Source of the DNA: Rhizobium sp. PP-CC-3A-592
GTDB lineage: Bacteria > Pseudomonadota > Alphaproteobacteria > Rhizobiales > Rhizobiaceae
Reading direction: 5' to 3'
Length of the DNA stretch: 51,322 nucleotides
Assembly (NCBI RefSeq): GCF_003217095.1
Contig: NZ_QJSR01000012.1
Coordinates: forward strand, 1-51,322
The notes beneath the pieces are model-generated. The model worked only from the letters and a program-made list of their open reading frames with translations, did not search any database and was not told the origin of the DNA. Position numbers and translations under genes: made by a program. This document shows, piece by piece, positions 15,509-25,123 of this stretch (positions are counted from its first letter, which is position 1; every line of letters begins with the position of its first letter).

Positions 15509-16486
15509 TCAGCCCGGACGACCACCCAGCGACATGCCGGTCAACTGCTCCGAAAGCAGCCAGAGCCGTTCAGCTGCCTGTGGATCCATGGCCCAAGGCG
15601 CCACACCCCTGGTGCCATCCGTCTCCGTTTGCGGCAAAGCAACCTCGCAATCTTCGCAATAGACACCGCCGATACCGTCGAGTTCGGGCCGCGTTGCTGC
15701 CCAGACGCTCGTTGCTGCCCCTTGTTCCGGCGTCTTGAGATCGCGCGAGGGATCGACCCTGCGATTGCCATTCTCGTCATAGACATCGAAGGAATTGATC
15801 TCGTCTTCGCTGAGATGGCGGGCAAGATCGGTCAGGATAACGCCCGGATGCAATGAAAATGCCCGTACGCCAAGCGCTGCTCCACGCCGATCAAGTCCAA
15901 GCGCGAACAAAGCATTCGCCGTCTTCGCCTGCCCATAGGCCTGCCACTTGTCATAGGGGCGAGCCTTGAAATCAATGTCGTCGAAATCGATCGGCCCGAT
16001 CTGATGGCCGCGCGATGACACAGAGATCACCCGCGCGTTGCTTGCCTTGACCAGCACGGGCCATAGACCCGCAACCAGCCGGAAATGGCCGAGATGATTG
16101 GTGGCAAACTGGCTCTCGTGCCCAGCCTCATCACGGGCAAACGGCGTTGCCATGATGCCAGCGCTGTTGACCAGGATTGATATCGGCATGCCCGCCGCAA
16201 CGATCCTGCCAGCAAAGGCGGCAACCGATGCTGGATCCGCAAGATCCATCGCTTCGATAACAACATTGTCGATACCGGCAAGCGTGCGTTCAGCCTTTTC
16301 GCGATTGCGGGCCGGTACGATGACACGAGCGCCGGCACTTGCGAGCGCCCGCGTTGTCTCAACGCCGAGACCGGAATAGCCGCCGGTGACAATTGCCGTC
16401 TTGCCGGAAAGATAGATGCCCTCGGTGACCTCGCGCGCAGTGCTGGCCGCACTGAAACGAGATCCAATAGGTTTTTGTTCGGACAT
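15509..16486 (-). CDS. Short-chain dehydrogenase, retinol-dehydrogenase-like
   Basis: The 325-aa protein starts at the ATG at 16486 with AAGGAGCAACGAC in front. It has an N-terminal extension of about 25 residues, then the classical SDR elements: TGGYSGLG cofactor motif, NSAGIMATPF (NAG motif), catalytic Ser in VISVSSRGHQ and YGQAKTANALFALGL (YxxxK). The long form and the C-terminal GGVYCEDCEVA segment place it in the WW-oxidoreductase/retinol-dehydrogenase-like group. The preferred cofactor (probably NADP) and the substrate are not clear. It is divergent from the AraC-type gene at 16578, which is the probable regulator. Confidence 0.88.
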   Translation of the reverse strand: MSEQKPIGSRFSAASTAREVTEGIYLSGKTAIVTGGYSGLGVETTRALASAGARVIVPARNREKAERTLAGIDNVVIEAMDLADPASVAAFAGRIVAAGMPISILVNSAGIMATPFARDEAGHESQFATNHLGHFRLVAGLWPVLVKASNARVISVSSRGHQIGPIDFDDIDFKARPYDKWQAYGQAKTANALFALGLDRRGAALGVRAFSLHPGVILTDLARHLSEDEINSFDVYDENGNRRVDPSRDLKTPEQGAATSVWAATRPELDGIGGVYCEDCEVALPQTETDGTRGVAPWAMDPQAAERLWLLSEQLTGMSLGGRPG

Positions 16487-16577
16487 GTCGTTGCTCCTTG
16501 ATTTATGGCTCTGGTGTCCGTCCATTATATTGGATAGGCTCTCGGAGCCCCCAGCCTGCAGGATCCGGATTTCTGTC

Positions 16578-17519
16578 GTGATCGTCCAAAACATCCAAGA
16601 TCCTCTGTCCGACGTGCTCAGCGCTATCGATGCGCGGGCGCTGTTCTCCGTGCGATTTGCCGCTGGAGGCTCGTGGTCTGTTGCTTTTCCACCACCGGGC
16701 TACCTCAAATTCAATGCGATCCGCGAAGGCGGTGCCTGGCTGATCTCGGAGGGAGACGCACCGTTGCGCATTGAAGCCGGCGATTGTCTGGTGGTCAGCG
16801 GCAAGGCGTTTATGCTTTGCAGCGATCCCAACGTTAAGCCGATAGCGGCGGCAGAGGTGTTCGCCGGGGGCAGTCTCGATGTCTCAGTGGGCGATGGTCG
16901 GGATTTCGTTCTGCTCGGCGGCAGCGTCAACCTCGACACCGTCGACGGATCACTCCTCACCGACGCCCTCCCGCCTGTCGTAGTGATCGACCGAGAAGAG
17001 GCCGGACCGATTGGCTGGCTGCTCGAACAGTTGGACATGGAGTGGAACAGCGCCGCGCCGGGTGCTCGCATCGCCTGCAACGACCTGCTAAGGTTAGTGT
17101 TTATCCATGTCCTGCGTGCCTATATGGCGCGCCAGACATCTCAGCATCCCGGCTGGCTCGCCGGACTTGCCGATGCCCGTCTGGCTCCGGCACTGCGGGC
17201 CATCCACGCCGATCCGTCGCACCGCTGGACGGTTGAGGCACTCGCGTCTCTTGCTGGCCAGTCCCGCTCCGGATTTGCCGAGAAATTTCGCGCCACTGTC
17301 GGAGCTTCGCCGATCGACTATATCGCGGGCTGGCGGATGCGGCTTGCAGCCGCTCGCCTGCGGCGTGGCAACGAGCCGCTGCCACGGATTGCTCAGTCGC
17401 TCGGCTATGCGTCCGATAGCGCTTTTGCCGCCAGCTTCCGCCGCGCCCTTGGCCAATCACCCGCGCGTTACCGTGCCCTGTATCGCGACAAAAAGCAGAG
17501 TGAGGTTGTCAGGTCGTGA
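16578..17519 (+). CDS. AraC-family regulator with cupin_6 sensor domain
   Basis: The protein is 313 aa if it starts at the GTG at 16578; a longer open frame begins inside the divergent SDR gene and is unlikely to be used. The N-terminal half is a cupin_6-type sensor (FPPPGYLKFNAIREGGAWLI, IEAGDCLVVSGKAF). The C-terminal 100 residues carry two AraC helix-turn-helix units (WTVEALASLAGQSRSGFAEK, LPRIAQSLGYASDSAFAASF then RRALGQSPARYR). It is transcribed away from the SDR at 15509-16486 across about 90 bp. This layout is common for AraC regulators of oxidoreductases. The inducer is unknown. Confidence 0.87.
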   Translation: MIVQNIQDPLSDVLSAIDARALFSVRFAAGGSWSVAFPPPGYLKFNAIREGGAWLISEGDAPLRIEAGDCLVVSGKAFMLCSDPNVKPIAAAEVFAGGSLDVSVGDGRDFVLLGGSVNLDTVDGSLLTDALPPVVVIDREEAGPIGWLLEQLDMEWNSAAPGARIACNDLLRLVFIHVLRAYMARQTSQHPGWLAGLADARLAPALRAIHADPSHRWTVEALASLAGQSRSGFAEKFRATVGASPIDYIAGWRMRLAAARLRRGNEPLPRIAQSLGYASDSAFAASFRRALGQSPARYRALYRDKKQSEVVRS

Positions 17520-17627
17520 CTGCTGTCCTGCCAATTGGCCGATCGAGTGCGCCGGGAAATACAACGGCTAAACAAGTCGCCATTATCTGTAACCGCCTCC
17601 GGTCCGCCCCCGGCAGCATCATATCGC

Positions 17628-17660
17628 CTTGAATGGAGTCGAACCAACGGCCCTTTCCAC
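17628..17660. repeat. tRNA-like intergenic repeat, copy 3
   Basis: CTTGAATGGAGTCGAACCAA is followed by CGGCCCTTTCCACATGGG. It is most similar to the copy near 41570 (GTCGAACC-n-ACGG-n-CCTTT). Confidence 0.5.
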
Positions 17661-17671
17661 ATGGGTTGAGA

Positions 17672-18235
17672 TCAAGCCGGCAGCAATCCCGCCACGCGGT
17701 AGCTCTCAATCATCGCGTCGAACAGGTCGATATCAGAACGGCTGCGGGCGAGCAGCTGCGCCCCTGCTACAGCGGCAAAGATCGCCCGCGCTCTCGCCTC
17801 GCTTGACGTGTCATCCGTCAGGCCGGCATGCACAAGCTGCTTTGCGAGCCAGGCAACATTGATGTCTGCAAAGATTTGGACCTCGGTCCGGACCTGTTCT
17901 GGGAGGTCATCGTACTCAGCACCAAGAAAGCTGCCGAGGCACAGGCGGTTGCCGTTCTCCAGCGACATTCGGAACGTCTCCGGATACCTTCGCAGACTTG
18001 CCTTCGGATCCCTCCCGGTGTCAGCGACGTCTTCGAGCCACGCCTTCGTGTCCTGCCAGTAGCGCTCGGCGATCGCTGCAGCGAGGTTAGCTTTGCTCGG
18101 GAAGTGGTGGTAGATGCTCGCGGCTTTTATGCCGACCTCGGCAGCGAGCTCGCGCAAGTTGAGCCCGCCATAGCCGTGCGCCTGCGCGCTCAGGCGTCCC
18201 GCTGCGAGAATAGCCTCTCGGGCATTGCCGCTCAT
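17672..18235 (-). CDS. TetR/AcrR-family transcriptional repressor
   Basis: The 187-aa protein starts at the ATG at 18235 (GAGGGAGC upstream). It has the TetR helix-turn-helix (LNLRELAAEVGIKAASIYHH, then FPSKANLAAAIAERYW, about residues 24-58) and a ligand-binding C-terminal half. It is divergent from the amidase gene. Two similar 14-bp palindromes, CTAACAAATGTTAG and CTACCAACTGTTAG, lie between the two genes, 58 bp apart, and are the probable operators for repression of both genes. Confidence 0.9.
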   Translation of the reverse strand: MSGNAREAILAAGRLSAQAHGYGGLNLRELAAEVGIKAASIYHHFPSKANLAAAIAERYWQDTKAWLEDVADTGRDPKASLRRYPETFRMSLENGNRLCLGSFLGAEYDDLPEQVRTEVQIFADINVAWLAKQLVHAGLTDDTSSEARARAIFAAVAGAQLLARSRSDIDLFDAMIESYRVAGLLPA

Positions 18236-18257
18236 AATATAGCTCCCTCGCCTTAGC

Positions 18258-18271
18258 CTAACAAATGTTAG
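18258..18271. promoter_or_regulatory. TetR operator candidate 1
   Basis: CTAACAAATGTTAG has perfect 6-bp arms (CTAACA/TGTTAG) around AA. It lies 23 bp upstream of the TetR start. Confidence 0.6.
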
Positions 18272-18315
18272 ATAGGGGTTGACGAAGTAAATGTAAAGCC
18301 TTAACTCCTCACAGC

Positions 18316-18329
18316 CTACCAACTGTTAG
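18316..18329. promoter_or_regulatory. TetR operator candidate 2
   Basis: CTACCAACTGTTAG differs from operator 1 at one base in the left arm and in the spacer. It lies 15 bp upstream of the amidase start, in a position to block its expression. Confidence 0.55.
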
Positions 18330-18343
18330 TTAGAGAGACCGTC

Positions 18344-19753
18344 ATGAGCAATGAACTGATTTATTCCGACGCCACCAAGCTCGCCGAACTCATCCGCACC
18401 AGACGAGTATCGCCTGTCGAAGTCGTGCAGGCGCATCTCGACCGCATTGATGCGGTCGATCCCCAGATCAACGCGATCGTGACCCTTGCCGAAGGCGCGA
18501 TGGACGCCGCCCGCAGAGCCGAGGTCGATGTCCTTTCTGGTGCCGATCTCGGCCCACTTCACGGCGTACCTTTCACCGTCAAGGATTCAATCGATACCGA
18601 GGGCGTCCTGACGCAGCGCGGCTCGCCGATCTTCAAAGGTAGCCTCCCCGACCGCGACGCCACGAGTGTCGCGCGCATGAAACAGGCCGGCGGTATCCTT
18701 CTCGGCAAGACGAACTTGCCGGAATTCTCCTACTGGATCGAGAGCGACAACCTGCTCTCTGGGCGCTCCAACAACCCATGGAACCTGGAACGGACGCCGG
18801 GCGGTTCGAGCGGTGGTGAATCCGCGGCTATTGCCGCCGGGATGTCCCCCCTCGGTCTTGGAACAGACCTTGCCATCTCAGTACGCGGTCCAGCAGCGCA
18901 GACCGGCATCACCTCGTTGAAAGCGACCCACGGCCGCGTGCCAATGACCGGCATCTGGCCCCGCGCCCCGCGCCGCTTCTGGCATGTCGGGCCGATGGCC
19001 CGTTCGGTGCGCGATATCGCGCTGGCCTTCTCGCAGCTTGCAGGGCCTGACGGAGAAGATGCCTTCGCTTCAAGCACCGTTCCATTCGATGCCGGTATTG
19101 GCCGCCAACCGTACCGCCAACTCCGCGTCGGCTGGATGGTCGGACCCGGCTTCGGTCCGGTCGATCCAGAGGTCGCGGCGACCGTCAAAGCGGCTGCAGA
19201 AGCGCTGAGGGATATTGGCCTGTCTGTCGAGCATGTCGGCATCCCCGCATTGGAGAAGGACTTTGCTCTCGATGTCTTCAACCGCCTGCATGTCATGGAG
19301 ATGAAGTCGGCCTTCCAGGAGGCAACCGCGGGTCGTCGCGACAACGAACTCTACAAGATGGCGAAGACGATGCTCTCGCTCCCAGACACCTCAATGGGCG
19401 CATACATCGATGCCGAGCAGGCGGCCGAGCGGCTTCGAGACGGCTATGCCGACTACTTTTCGCGGTATGACGCGCTCATCACCCACGTCCTGCCGATCCC
19501 TGCCCACAAGCATGGCGTCGAGGAATTCGTCATCGACGGACAGGCGGTGGATGCGACATACCTCCAGGGCGCGACAGTGCCTCTGAACGTCACAGGCCTT
19601 CCAGGCGTCTCGATGCGGTTCGGCACCAGTGACGAAGGACTGCCGATTAACGTCCAGATCGTCGGCAAGTGGCAGGCAGAGTCAACGATCCTGCACGTGG
19701 CCTCGCTTCTGGAAGCTGTCAGCCCGACCCGTGGCCTTCATCCTCAGCTCTGA
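18344..19753 (+). CDS. Amidase signature family enzyme
   Basis: The 469-aa protein has the length and motifs of the amidase signature family. The catalytic triad is recognisable as Lys80 (FTVKDSIDTEG), cis-Ser155 in GGSSGGES and nucleophile Ser179 in GTDLAISVRGPA. In most relatives the last motif is G-G-S-I-R; here it is A-I-S-V-R, with the serine kept. The family hydrolyses amides, including aryl and aliphatic amides, and some members act in GatCAB; this one is a stand-alone catabolic type. It is controlled, by inference, by the divergent TetR protein through the two palindromes in front of it. Confidence 0.88.
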   Translation: MSNELIYSDATKLAELIRTRRVSPVEVVQAHLDRIDAVDPQINAIVTLAEGAMDAARRAEVDVLSGADLGPLHGVPFTVKDSIDTEGVLTQRGSPIFKGSLPDRDATSVARMKQAGGILLGKTNLPEFSYWIESDNLLSGRSNNPWNLERTPGGSSGGESAAIAAGMSPLGLGTDLAISVRGPAAQTGITSLKATHGRVPMTGIWPRAPRRFWHVGPMARSVRDIALAFSQLAGPDGEDAFASSTVPFDAGIGRQPYRQLRVGWMVGPGFGPVDPEVAATVKAAAEALRDIGLSVEHVGIPALEKDFALDVFNRLHVMEMKSAFQEATAGRRDNELYKMAKTMLSLPDTSMGAYIDAEQAAERLRDGYADYFSRYDALITHVLPIPAHKHGVEEFVIDGQAVDATYLQGATVPLNVTGLPGVSMRFGTSDEGLPINVQIVGKWQAESTILHVASLLEAVSPTRGLHPQL

Positions 19754-19829
19754 GTGATGTCCGATCAAGCACGGCTTTCCGCACGGGGAGGCTGTGCTCC
19801 TTCGCTACATCGACAATCACGGTACGCAG

Positions 19830-20789
19830 TCACCGGTATGCAGGGGTCGCTGACCACGCCGACGCCCGCGTTGCACTTACGACCGCCTCCATCTTGATGA
19901 AGTCGACGAAGGCTCTCAAGGGCGCGGGCATGAACCTGCTTGAGAAATAGAGACTAGGGCCTTCAAAACTCGTCCACCATTCCGGAAGAACAGGCGCAAG
20001 CTCGCCAGATGCGAAGGAAGGCTCGAGCCAGTTCTCGAACGTATAGATCAGCCCGCGTCCCGCGCGGGCGAACTCTATGGCGGCTGCGGCTGCGTCCACA
20101 CCGACGATCAGCCGGCCTGGAGGATCGACGGTCTGCAACTCGCCATTCCGCTCGAACTCCCAAGGCACGAAGACGCCGCTAGAGAACCTGAGGCGAATGC
20201 AGTCATGGTCGCGCAGTTCAACGGGACTCCTCAATATTCCATGGCGTGCCAGGTAGGACGGTGCCGCGGCAAGCGCCGTGCGCTGTACTTTCGGGCCGAT
20301 TGGGACGGCGATCATGTCTTGGGCCAGGTGCTCGCCATAGCGAATGCCGGCATCGCATCCGGCAGCCACCGCGTCTACGAGCCTGTCCTCCACCACAAAT
20401 TCCATTTGCACGCCGGGGTGCGCTTCAAGAAAACGATCAACAATTGGGGGAAGGATGTCGACCATGACCGCGCCGGTCACGTTCAGCTTCAGCAAGCCAC
20501 GAACTTCGTTTTGCGAACTTGCAGCTTCGGTTAAAGCGGCGCGGGCTTCCTTGTAGAGAGGCACCAGCCGATCAGCCAGTATCCGGCCCGCGTCAGTGGG
20601 CGAGACGCTCCGCGTGGTCCTCATCAGCAGCGGAACGCCGAGACTTTGCTCCAGGCGCTTCACTCTCTCGCTGACTGACGATGGAGAAAGCCCCATCCTC
20701 TGGGCAGTCGTTCGAAAGCCGCCGGTATCGCAGATGTCGAGAAACACCGACATGTCATCAAAACTGAGCTGGTCTTCATTGTTCGCCAT
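19830..20789 (-). CDS. LysR-family transcriptional regulator
   Basis: The 319-aa protein has the LysR N-terminal DNA-binding region (FLDICDTGGFRTTAQRMGLS, PSSVSERVKRLEQSLGVPLL, then MRTTRSVSPTDAG) and an effector domain. The TTRSVS-type wing is shared by several other LysR proteins in this window. It is divergent from the SDR gene at 20888 with 98 bp between starts, which is the likely target. Confidence 0.9.
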   Translation of the reverse strand: MANNEDQLSFDDMSVFLDICDTGGFRTTAQRMGLSPSSVSERVKRLEQSLGVPLLMRTTRSVSPTDAGRILADRLVPLYKEARAALTEAASSQNEVRGLLKLNVTGAVMVDILPPIVDRFLEAHPGVQMEFVVEDRLVDAVAAGCDAGIRYGEHLAQDMIAVPIGPKVQRTALAAAPSYLARHGILRSPVELRDHDCIRLRFSSGVFVPWEFERNGELQTVDPPGRLIVGVDAAAAAIEFARAGRGLIYTFENWLEPSFASGELAPVLPEWWTSFEGPSLYFSSRFMPAPLRAFVDFIKMEAVVSATRASAWSATPAYR

Positions 20790-20887
20790 GGCGATCAGCT
20801 TATGCAGGTTTCGGGTGGTTATCCATAGCCTTCCTCTCAGGTATTTAGACCAAAGCTTATCATCCCAGTTGGCAAGGAAAAATCATC

Positions 20888-21610
20888 ATGCAGAAGAAAA
20901 CGGTATTGATCACAGGTGCGAACAAGAGCATCGGCTTTGAAACGGGCCGTCAACTCGGCCGGCTGGGCTATTTGATATGGCTCGGCAGCCGTGACGAGGC
21001 ACGAGGAGCAGATGCTGCACGCTCTCTTGCGGTCGAGGGGATTGACGTCAGGTCGGTTTCTATCGACGTCACGGACGACATGTCGGTACGCGATGCAGTG
21101 GCTCGCGTCGAAAGCGAGGGTGGCAGGCTTGACGTCCTGATCAACAACGCGGGCATTCCAGGCCAGATGGTCCCACCCTCCCAGCAGTCCGTCGATGATG
21201 TCCGTAACATCTATGAGACCAACGTCCTGGGTCCCGTTCGGGTTACTCAGGCATTTCTGCCTCTTTTAAGGAACGCCGGCCACGCCAACATCGTCATGGT
21301 CAGCAGCGGGCTGGGGTCCCTCGGCTGGCTTTCGGATCCCAATAGCCAGTTTTATGGCGTCAACTTCCTGGGCTACAACAGCTCCAAGTCCGCGCTGAAT
21401 GCCGTCACTTTGGCTTTTGCAAAGGAACTGGTCGGTTCAGGCATCAAGGTCAACGCAGCCGATCCTGGCTACACGGCCACCGATTTCAACGGGCATTCCG
21501 GCTACCGGACGGTCGAGCAGGCGGCCAGTGGAATCGTGTGGTTGGCGACACTCGACGAAAACGGCCCTTCTGGCGGCTTCTACTTCGACGGTGTCTCTGT
21601 CCCTTGGTGA
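20888..21610 (+). CDS. Short-chain dehydrogenase/reductase
   Basis: The 240-aa classical SDR has the TGANKSIG cofactor loop, NNAG in [13 protein letters not shown], a catalytic Ser in VMVSSGLGSLG and YNSSKSALNAV (YxxxK). The C-terminus (NGPSGGFYFDGVSVPW) is typical of carbonyl-reductase-like members that act on small carbonyl compounds. AAGGAAAAATC precedes the start. It is divergent from the LysR gene, its probable regulator. Confidence 0.9.
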   Translation: MQKKTVLITGANKSIGFETGRQLGRLGYLIWLGSRDEARGADAARSLAVEGIDVRSVSIDVTDDMSVRDAVARVESEGGRLDVLINNAGIPGQMVPPSQQSVDDVRNIYETNVLGPVRVTQAFLPLLRNAGHANIVMVSSGLGSLGWLSDPNSQFYGVNFLGYNSSKSALNAVTLAFAKELVGSGIKVNAADPGYTATDFNGHSGYRTVEQAASGIVWLATLDENGPSGGFYFDGVSVPW

Positions 21611-21810
21611 GGTGGCGGCGGCTGGATGTGTTTCGCCAGCCCAAGGGGATTACCGCCAGGTCGGAAAACAAAGCTTGATGATCCGTTTGACGTCATGTCA
21701 ACATGACCCTTGCCGGGACGGACCAGCGATGGATGCATATCGACGCCCAGTTGCGTGCTGCAAGCCGGCGCAGAAGACAATTGCCTACGCAAGGGAAAAA
21801 AGGCCAATCG

Positions 21811-22398
21811 ATGGAAGCCATGCCAACTCATGCAGAATACTTCGGGCATGTGCGCACAATTATTGGCATGGTGCTCGGCTTGTGTATTGCGCGGCTGGTC
21901 AATGGACTGACGCGCTTCATTCAGCATCCCGGGACCATAAAGGTTGATCCTGTCCATCTTGGCTGGGTGATATTTCTCTTGATCACGATCGTGCATTTCT
22001 GGTGGTTCGAGTTTCACCTATCTGTCGTCCTGGTCTGGACATTTCCGCTTTATGCGTTTTTGATTTTCTACACGATAATGTTCGCAGCGCTGACTGCGTT
22101 GCTATTTCCTGATCAAATGAGTGACTATAAAGGGTTCGAGGATTATTTCGAACAAAGGAAGCGATGGTTCTTCGGGCTTCTCGCCTTCGCTTCCCTGCTC
22201 GACATCGCCGACACGCTTATAAAGGGTTTCGATTATCTGCGATCACTTGGGGTCGAATACCCGATCCGCCAGACGGCATTCGTTTTTTTGTCTGGCGCGG
22301 CGATGTTTATCACCTCCAAGCGAACACAGCTGGTCCTGGTGCTAATCGCAATTGCCTATCAGATCAGTTGGATCGTAAGGCTCTACGACGTTTTATGA
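21811..22398 (+). CDS. Conserved-looking integral membrane protein, function unknown
   Basis: The 195-aa protein (start ATG at 21811; ATG at 21820 is an alternative) is very hydrophobic. Segments near residues 12-30, 48-65, 68-95, 118-135, 150-165 and 172-190 could span the membrane, giving five or six helices. Two acidic-aromatic loops stand out: YKGFEDYFEQRKRWFFG and HFWWFEFHLS. No known family could be named. Its base composition is more AT-rich than that of the neighbours. The 200 bp between the SDR stop and this gene show nothing else. Confidence 0.6.
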   Translation: MEAMPTHAEYFGHVRTIIGMVLGLCIARLVNGLTRFIQHPGTIKVDPVHLGWVIFLLITIVHFWWFEFHLSVVLVWTFPLYAFLIFYTIMFAALTALLFPDQMSDYKGFEDYFEQRKRWFFGLLAFASLLDIADTLIKGFDYLRSLGVEYPIRQTAFVFLSGAAMFITSKRTQLVLVLIAIAYQISWIVRLYDVL

Positions 22399-22489
22399 CG
22401 GATGGCAGCCACCAGGATTGTCACCTCCCGCATGGGATGTTGGTTTGAAGGTCTGTAAATCTAAAAGGGGAAAATGCCGAGGGTACGCC

Positions 22490-22535
22490 TTGAACAGATA
22501 CGAACCCGCGACCCGCAGACTGCTAATCTTCCATC
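22490..22535. repeat. tRNA-like intergenic repeat, copy 4
   Basis: CTTGAACAGATACGAACCCG is followed by CGACCCGCAGACTGCTAATC. On the minus strand it looks like an anticodon-loop and T-arm half of a tRNA. Just upstream is AAGGGGAAAATGC (about 22466-22478), which also occurs beside the copy near 41600. The remaining gap 22399-22828 holds no convincing gene. Confidence 0.5.
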
Positions 22536-22828
22536 TCGCTGATTATCCATTATAATGTCCTTTACCATAGATATACAAACCGAGCGCCGGACGCACTTAA
22601 CGACACGGTATTCCATGATCGTCGAGTTCGGTAACGCAGCGCCATACAGAATAAAAGCGCTAAGTCGATGTGAGATACCGATCAGATCGGTCAACACGTC
22701 ACCGATGACAACACAGGGCGCCATTGTGTTGCCCGTGGTGAATCGCGTCTGCGGGACGAGCTCTACTCCCAAATCGGCGGGTGGGACGCACCCGCCTGAT
22801 CTGCATTGGCGATATATGGCCTTAATGC

Positions 22829-23608
22829 TCAAGCAGTGGGAACAGTCCCGCCGTCGATGACGTGCTCCGTGCCGGTGATAGACGATGCCCGATCCGAGGC
22901 AAGGAATGCGATCAGGTCCGCGACCTCTTCCGGCGCGGCTGGTCGTCCAAGCGGTATGCCACCAAGCGAGTTCATGATCACCTGCACCGCGTCGTCGTAG
23001 CTGATACTGGCTTGATCGGCTATGCGCTGGGCCAGACCATTGGACCCCGGGCTTGCGATCCAGCCGGGAGAGACGCGAACCACTCGTACACCATTCGGAG
23101 AAACCTCTTTGGAGATGCTTTTGCTGTAGGTGTTGAGAGCCGCTTTGGCCGAAGCATAGGCGGTCGTCGCCTCCGGAAGCGGCAGGTTTCTCTGGATCGA
23201 GGTGACGTGGATGACGACACCGCTTCCCTGAGCGACCATGCCAGGGATCAGAGCACGATCGAGCCGGATCGCTGGGAAGAAGTTAAGGTTGAACTCCTTG
23301 TCCCACTCCTCATCCGTTAGCACAGAAAAGCCGCCTGATGGTGCCGAAGAACCGCCCAGCACGTTCACAAGAATATCGAGGCCGCCGAGTTCTCGCTGCA
23401 CCGCGTCAACGACGGTTTGAACCCCCGTCGGGGTAGTCAGGTCGGCTTCAACGAATGCCGCACCGGAGAAATCTGCCGGCCTGGTGCGAGCGCTGGTCAG
23501 CACACGGGCGCCAAGCTCCTTGAAGAGCGCTACGGCTGCAGCGCCGGCGCCCGAAGTGCCGCCGGTAATCAGGGCGCGACGACCCTGCAGCGTGAGGAAC
23601 TGCGTCAT
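22829..23608 (-). CDS. Short-chain dehydrogenase/reductase
   Basis: The 259-aa classical SDR has the TGGTSGAG cofactor motif, a catalytic Ser in [23 protein letters not shown] (YxxxK) and the ending [16 protein letters not shown]. The usual NNAG motif is replaced by NVLGG, as in some relatives. Its ATG overlaps the stop of the SnoaL-like gene (ATGA), so the pair is a coupled operon. It is divergent from the LysR gene at 24073. Confidence 0.9.
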   Translation of the reverse strand: MTQFLTLQGRRALITGGTSGAGAAAVALFKELGARVLTSARTRPADFSGAAFVEADLTTPTGVQTVVDAVQRELGGLDILVNVLGGSSAPSGGFSVLTDEEWDKEFNLNFFPAIRLDRALIPGMVAQGSGVVIHVTSIQRNLPLPEATTAYASAKAALNTYSKSISKEVSPNGVRVVRVSPGWIASPGSNGLAQRIADQASISYDDAVQVIMNSLGGIPLGRPAAPEEVADLIAFLASDRASSITGTEHVIDGGTVPTA

Positions 23609-23934
23609 ACCGTGATCTCCAGTTCGGCGACCTTGTCGCCCGCGAGAACGAAAAAGAACCGCAGGTCGATGGGGCTTCCGGGGAAGTCACCGACGGCGTG
23701 GGCCGTCACAAGGGTCCTGCCGCCTTCATTGGTGATCAGAAAGGGCTCGACCGTGTAGCTGTATTGCTGGCCCTCGTCAGCCATCCACGCGCGAATGGCA
23801 TTACGGCCTCGGTGGGTCTCGCCCTTGTCCTTGACGATGCCATTTTCGGTAAACGCGGCCGCCACAGTTTCGGGCCCTCCATCGCGGTCAGCATCGAAAT
23901 ACGCTTTAATGCCCTTGGGTAGCTTGATCGTCAT
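23605..23934 (-). CDS. SnoaL/NTF2-like domain protein
   Basis: The 109-aa single-domain protein has the cone-shaped NTF2-like pattern: [29 protein letters not shown] and [17 protein letters not shown]. Such proteins may be small isomerases, hydratases or binding proteins; the reaction cannot be read from sequence. It is the first gene of a two-gene operon with the SDR and lies 138 bp from the divergent LysR start. Confidence 0.85.
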   Translation of the reverse strand: MTIKLPKGIKAYFDADRDGGPETVAAAFTENGIVKDKGETHRGRNAIRAWMADEGQQYSYTVEPFLITNEGGRTLVTAHAVGDFPGSPIDLRFFFVLAGDKVAELEITV

Positions 23935-24072
23935 CTGTGTCCTCCAATCATGTTTCCAGCCTTTACCGGCTGGAACTTCGACCCTCTTGCGGCCGACAAA
24001 GTCAATCTAAGACCAGTTGATTGACATGATAACTGGGACGAAGCAGGATGAGGAATTGCGAAAAGAGGGACA

Positions 24073-24969
24073 ATGTCACGATCTGTTCTTACCGACCTCG
24101 ATGCCGTTCTGAGCATTGCCCGCCTGGGCTCGTTTCGGGCGGCCGCGCTCGAACTCAGCATGTCCACGACCGCACTGAGCAACGCCATCGCGAAGCTTGA
24201 GCAGCGCCTGGGCATTCGTCTGTTCAACCGCACAACGCGAAGCGTCTCGCTCACCGATGGGGGAACGACCTTTGTCGAGCGCATTGGACCGGCAATGACC
24301 GACATCCACGATGCCATGCTCGCGGCTCAATCGCTTCAGGATACTCCGACAGGCACATTGCGCATCAACGCATTTGCGTCGGCAGCCCGAGAGGTAATGG
24401 AACCGCTCATCCTGACGTTCATGCGGCGTTACCCCCAGGTGCATGTTGATCTGGTCACGGAAGGTAAACTCGTCGACATCGTCGCGGCAGGCTTCGACCT
24501 CGGCTTGAGGACCGTTGATCTCGTTCCCAACGACATGATCGCTCTGCCACTCGGTCTCGATCGCAGCAATGCCGTCGTCGCGTCGCCGGATTTCTTGCGC
24601 ACTCACGGCACGCCAACCGAACCAGCCGACCTTTATCGGTTCCGCTGCATTCGTGCCCGGCTCCCCAATAATGCCTTGTTTCGATGGCGGTTCGAGAAGG
24701 ACGGGAATGCCATGCAGATCGATGTACAAGGCTCGATCACGCTGGACGAGCCAAGTCTTGTGAGGATAGCGGCTCAGAACGGCGTTGGAATTGGATATGT
24801 CATGGAAGCGGATGTGCGCGATGACATTGCGGCTGGTCGATTGGTGCGCATTCTCGAGGACTGGACTCCTTCCCTGGCACCGCTCGCACTGTACTACCCT
24901 GGAAGAAAAAATCCACCGGCCGCCTTCAGTGCGTTCATTCAGGCTGCGCGAGAATTTTCCCATCGGTAG
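24073..24969 (+). CDS. LysR-family transcriptional regulator
   Basis: The 298-aa protein has the LysR DNA-binding head ([53 protein letters not shown]) and effector domain. It is divergent from the SnoaL-SDR operon, the likely target. The start ATG at 24073 follows AAAAGAGGGACA, a fair ribosome binding site. Confidence 0.9.
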   Translation: MSRSVLTDLDAVLSIARLGSFRAAALELSMSTTALSNAIAKLEQRLGIRLFNRTTRSVSLTDGGTTFVERIGPAMTDIHDAMLAAQSLQDTPTGTLRINAFASAAREVMEPLILTFMRRYPQVHVDLVTEGKLVDIVAAGFDLGLRTVDLVPNDMIALPLGLDRSNAVVASPDFLRTHGTPTEPADLYRFRCIRARLPNNALFRWRFEKDGNAMQIDVQGSITLDEPSLVRIAAQNGVGIGYVMEADVRDDIAAGRLVRILEDWTPSLAPLALYYPGRKNPPAAFSAFIQAAREFSHR

Positions 24970-25123
24970 TCGTCCGGTGATTATCGACGACATCGTCGTT
25001 ACGCACCAACATAATTTTGACGTCCGTGTGGTTGTGAAGTTTCGCCCGGAAAACGACCGGAATCAGAACATCAAACTGTTCTGAATCTAAAGCCGCATAA
25101 TTGCATCATGGAGATTGAGAGTA

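Noticed and set aside
22461-22832. 123-codon minus-strand frame between the membrane protein and an SDR
   Set aside because: No ribosome binding site or motif, and it includes the tRNA-like repeat on its antisense side.
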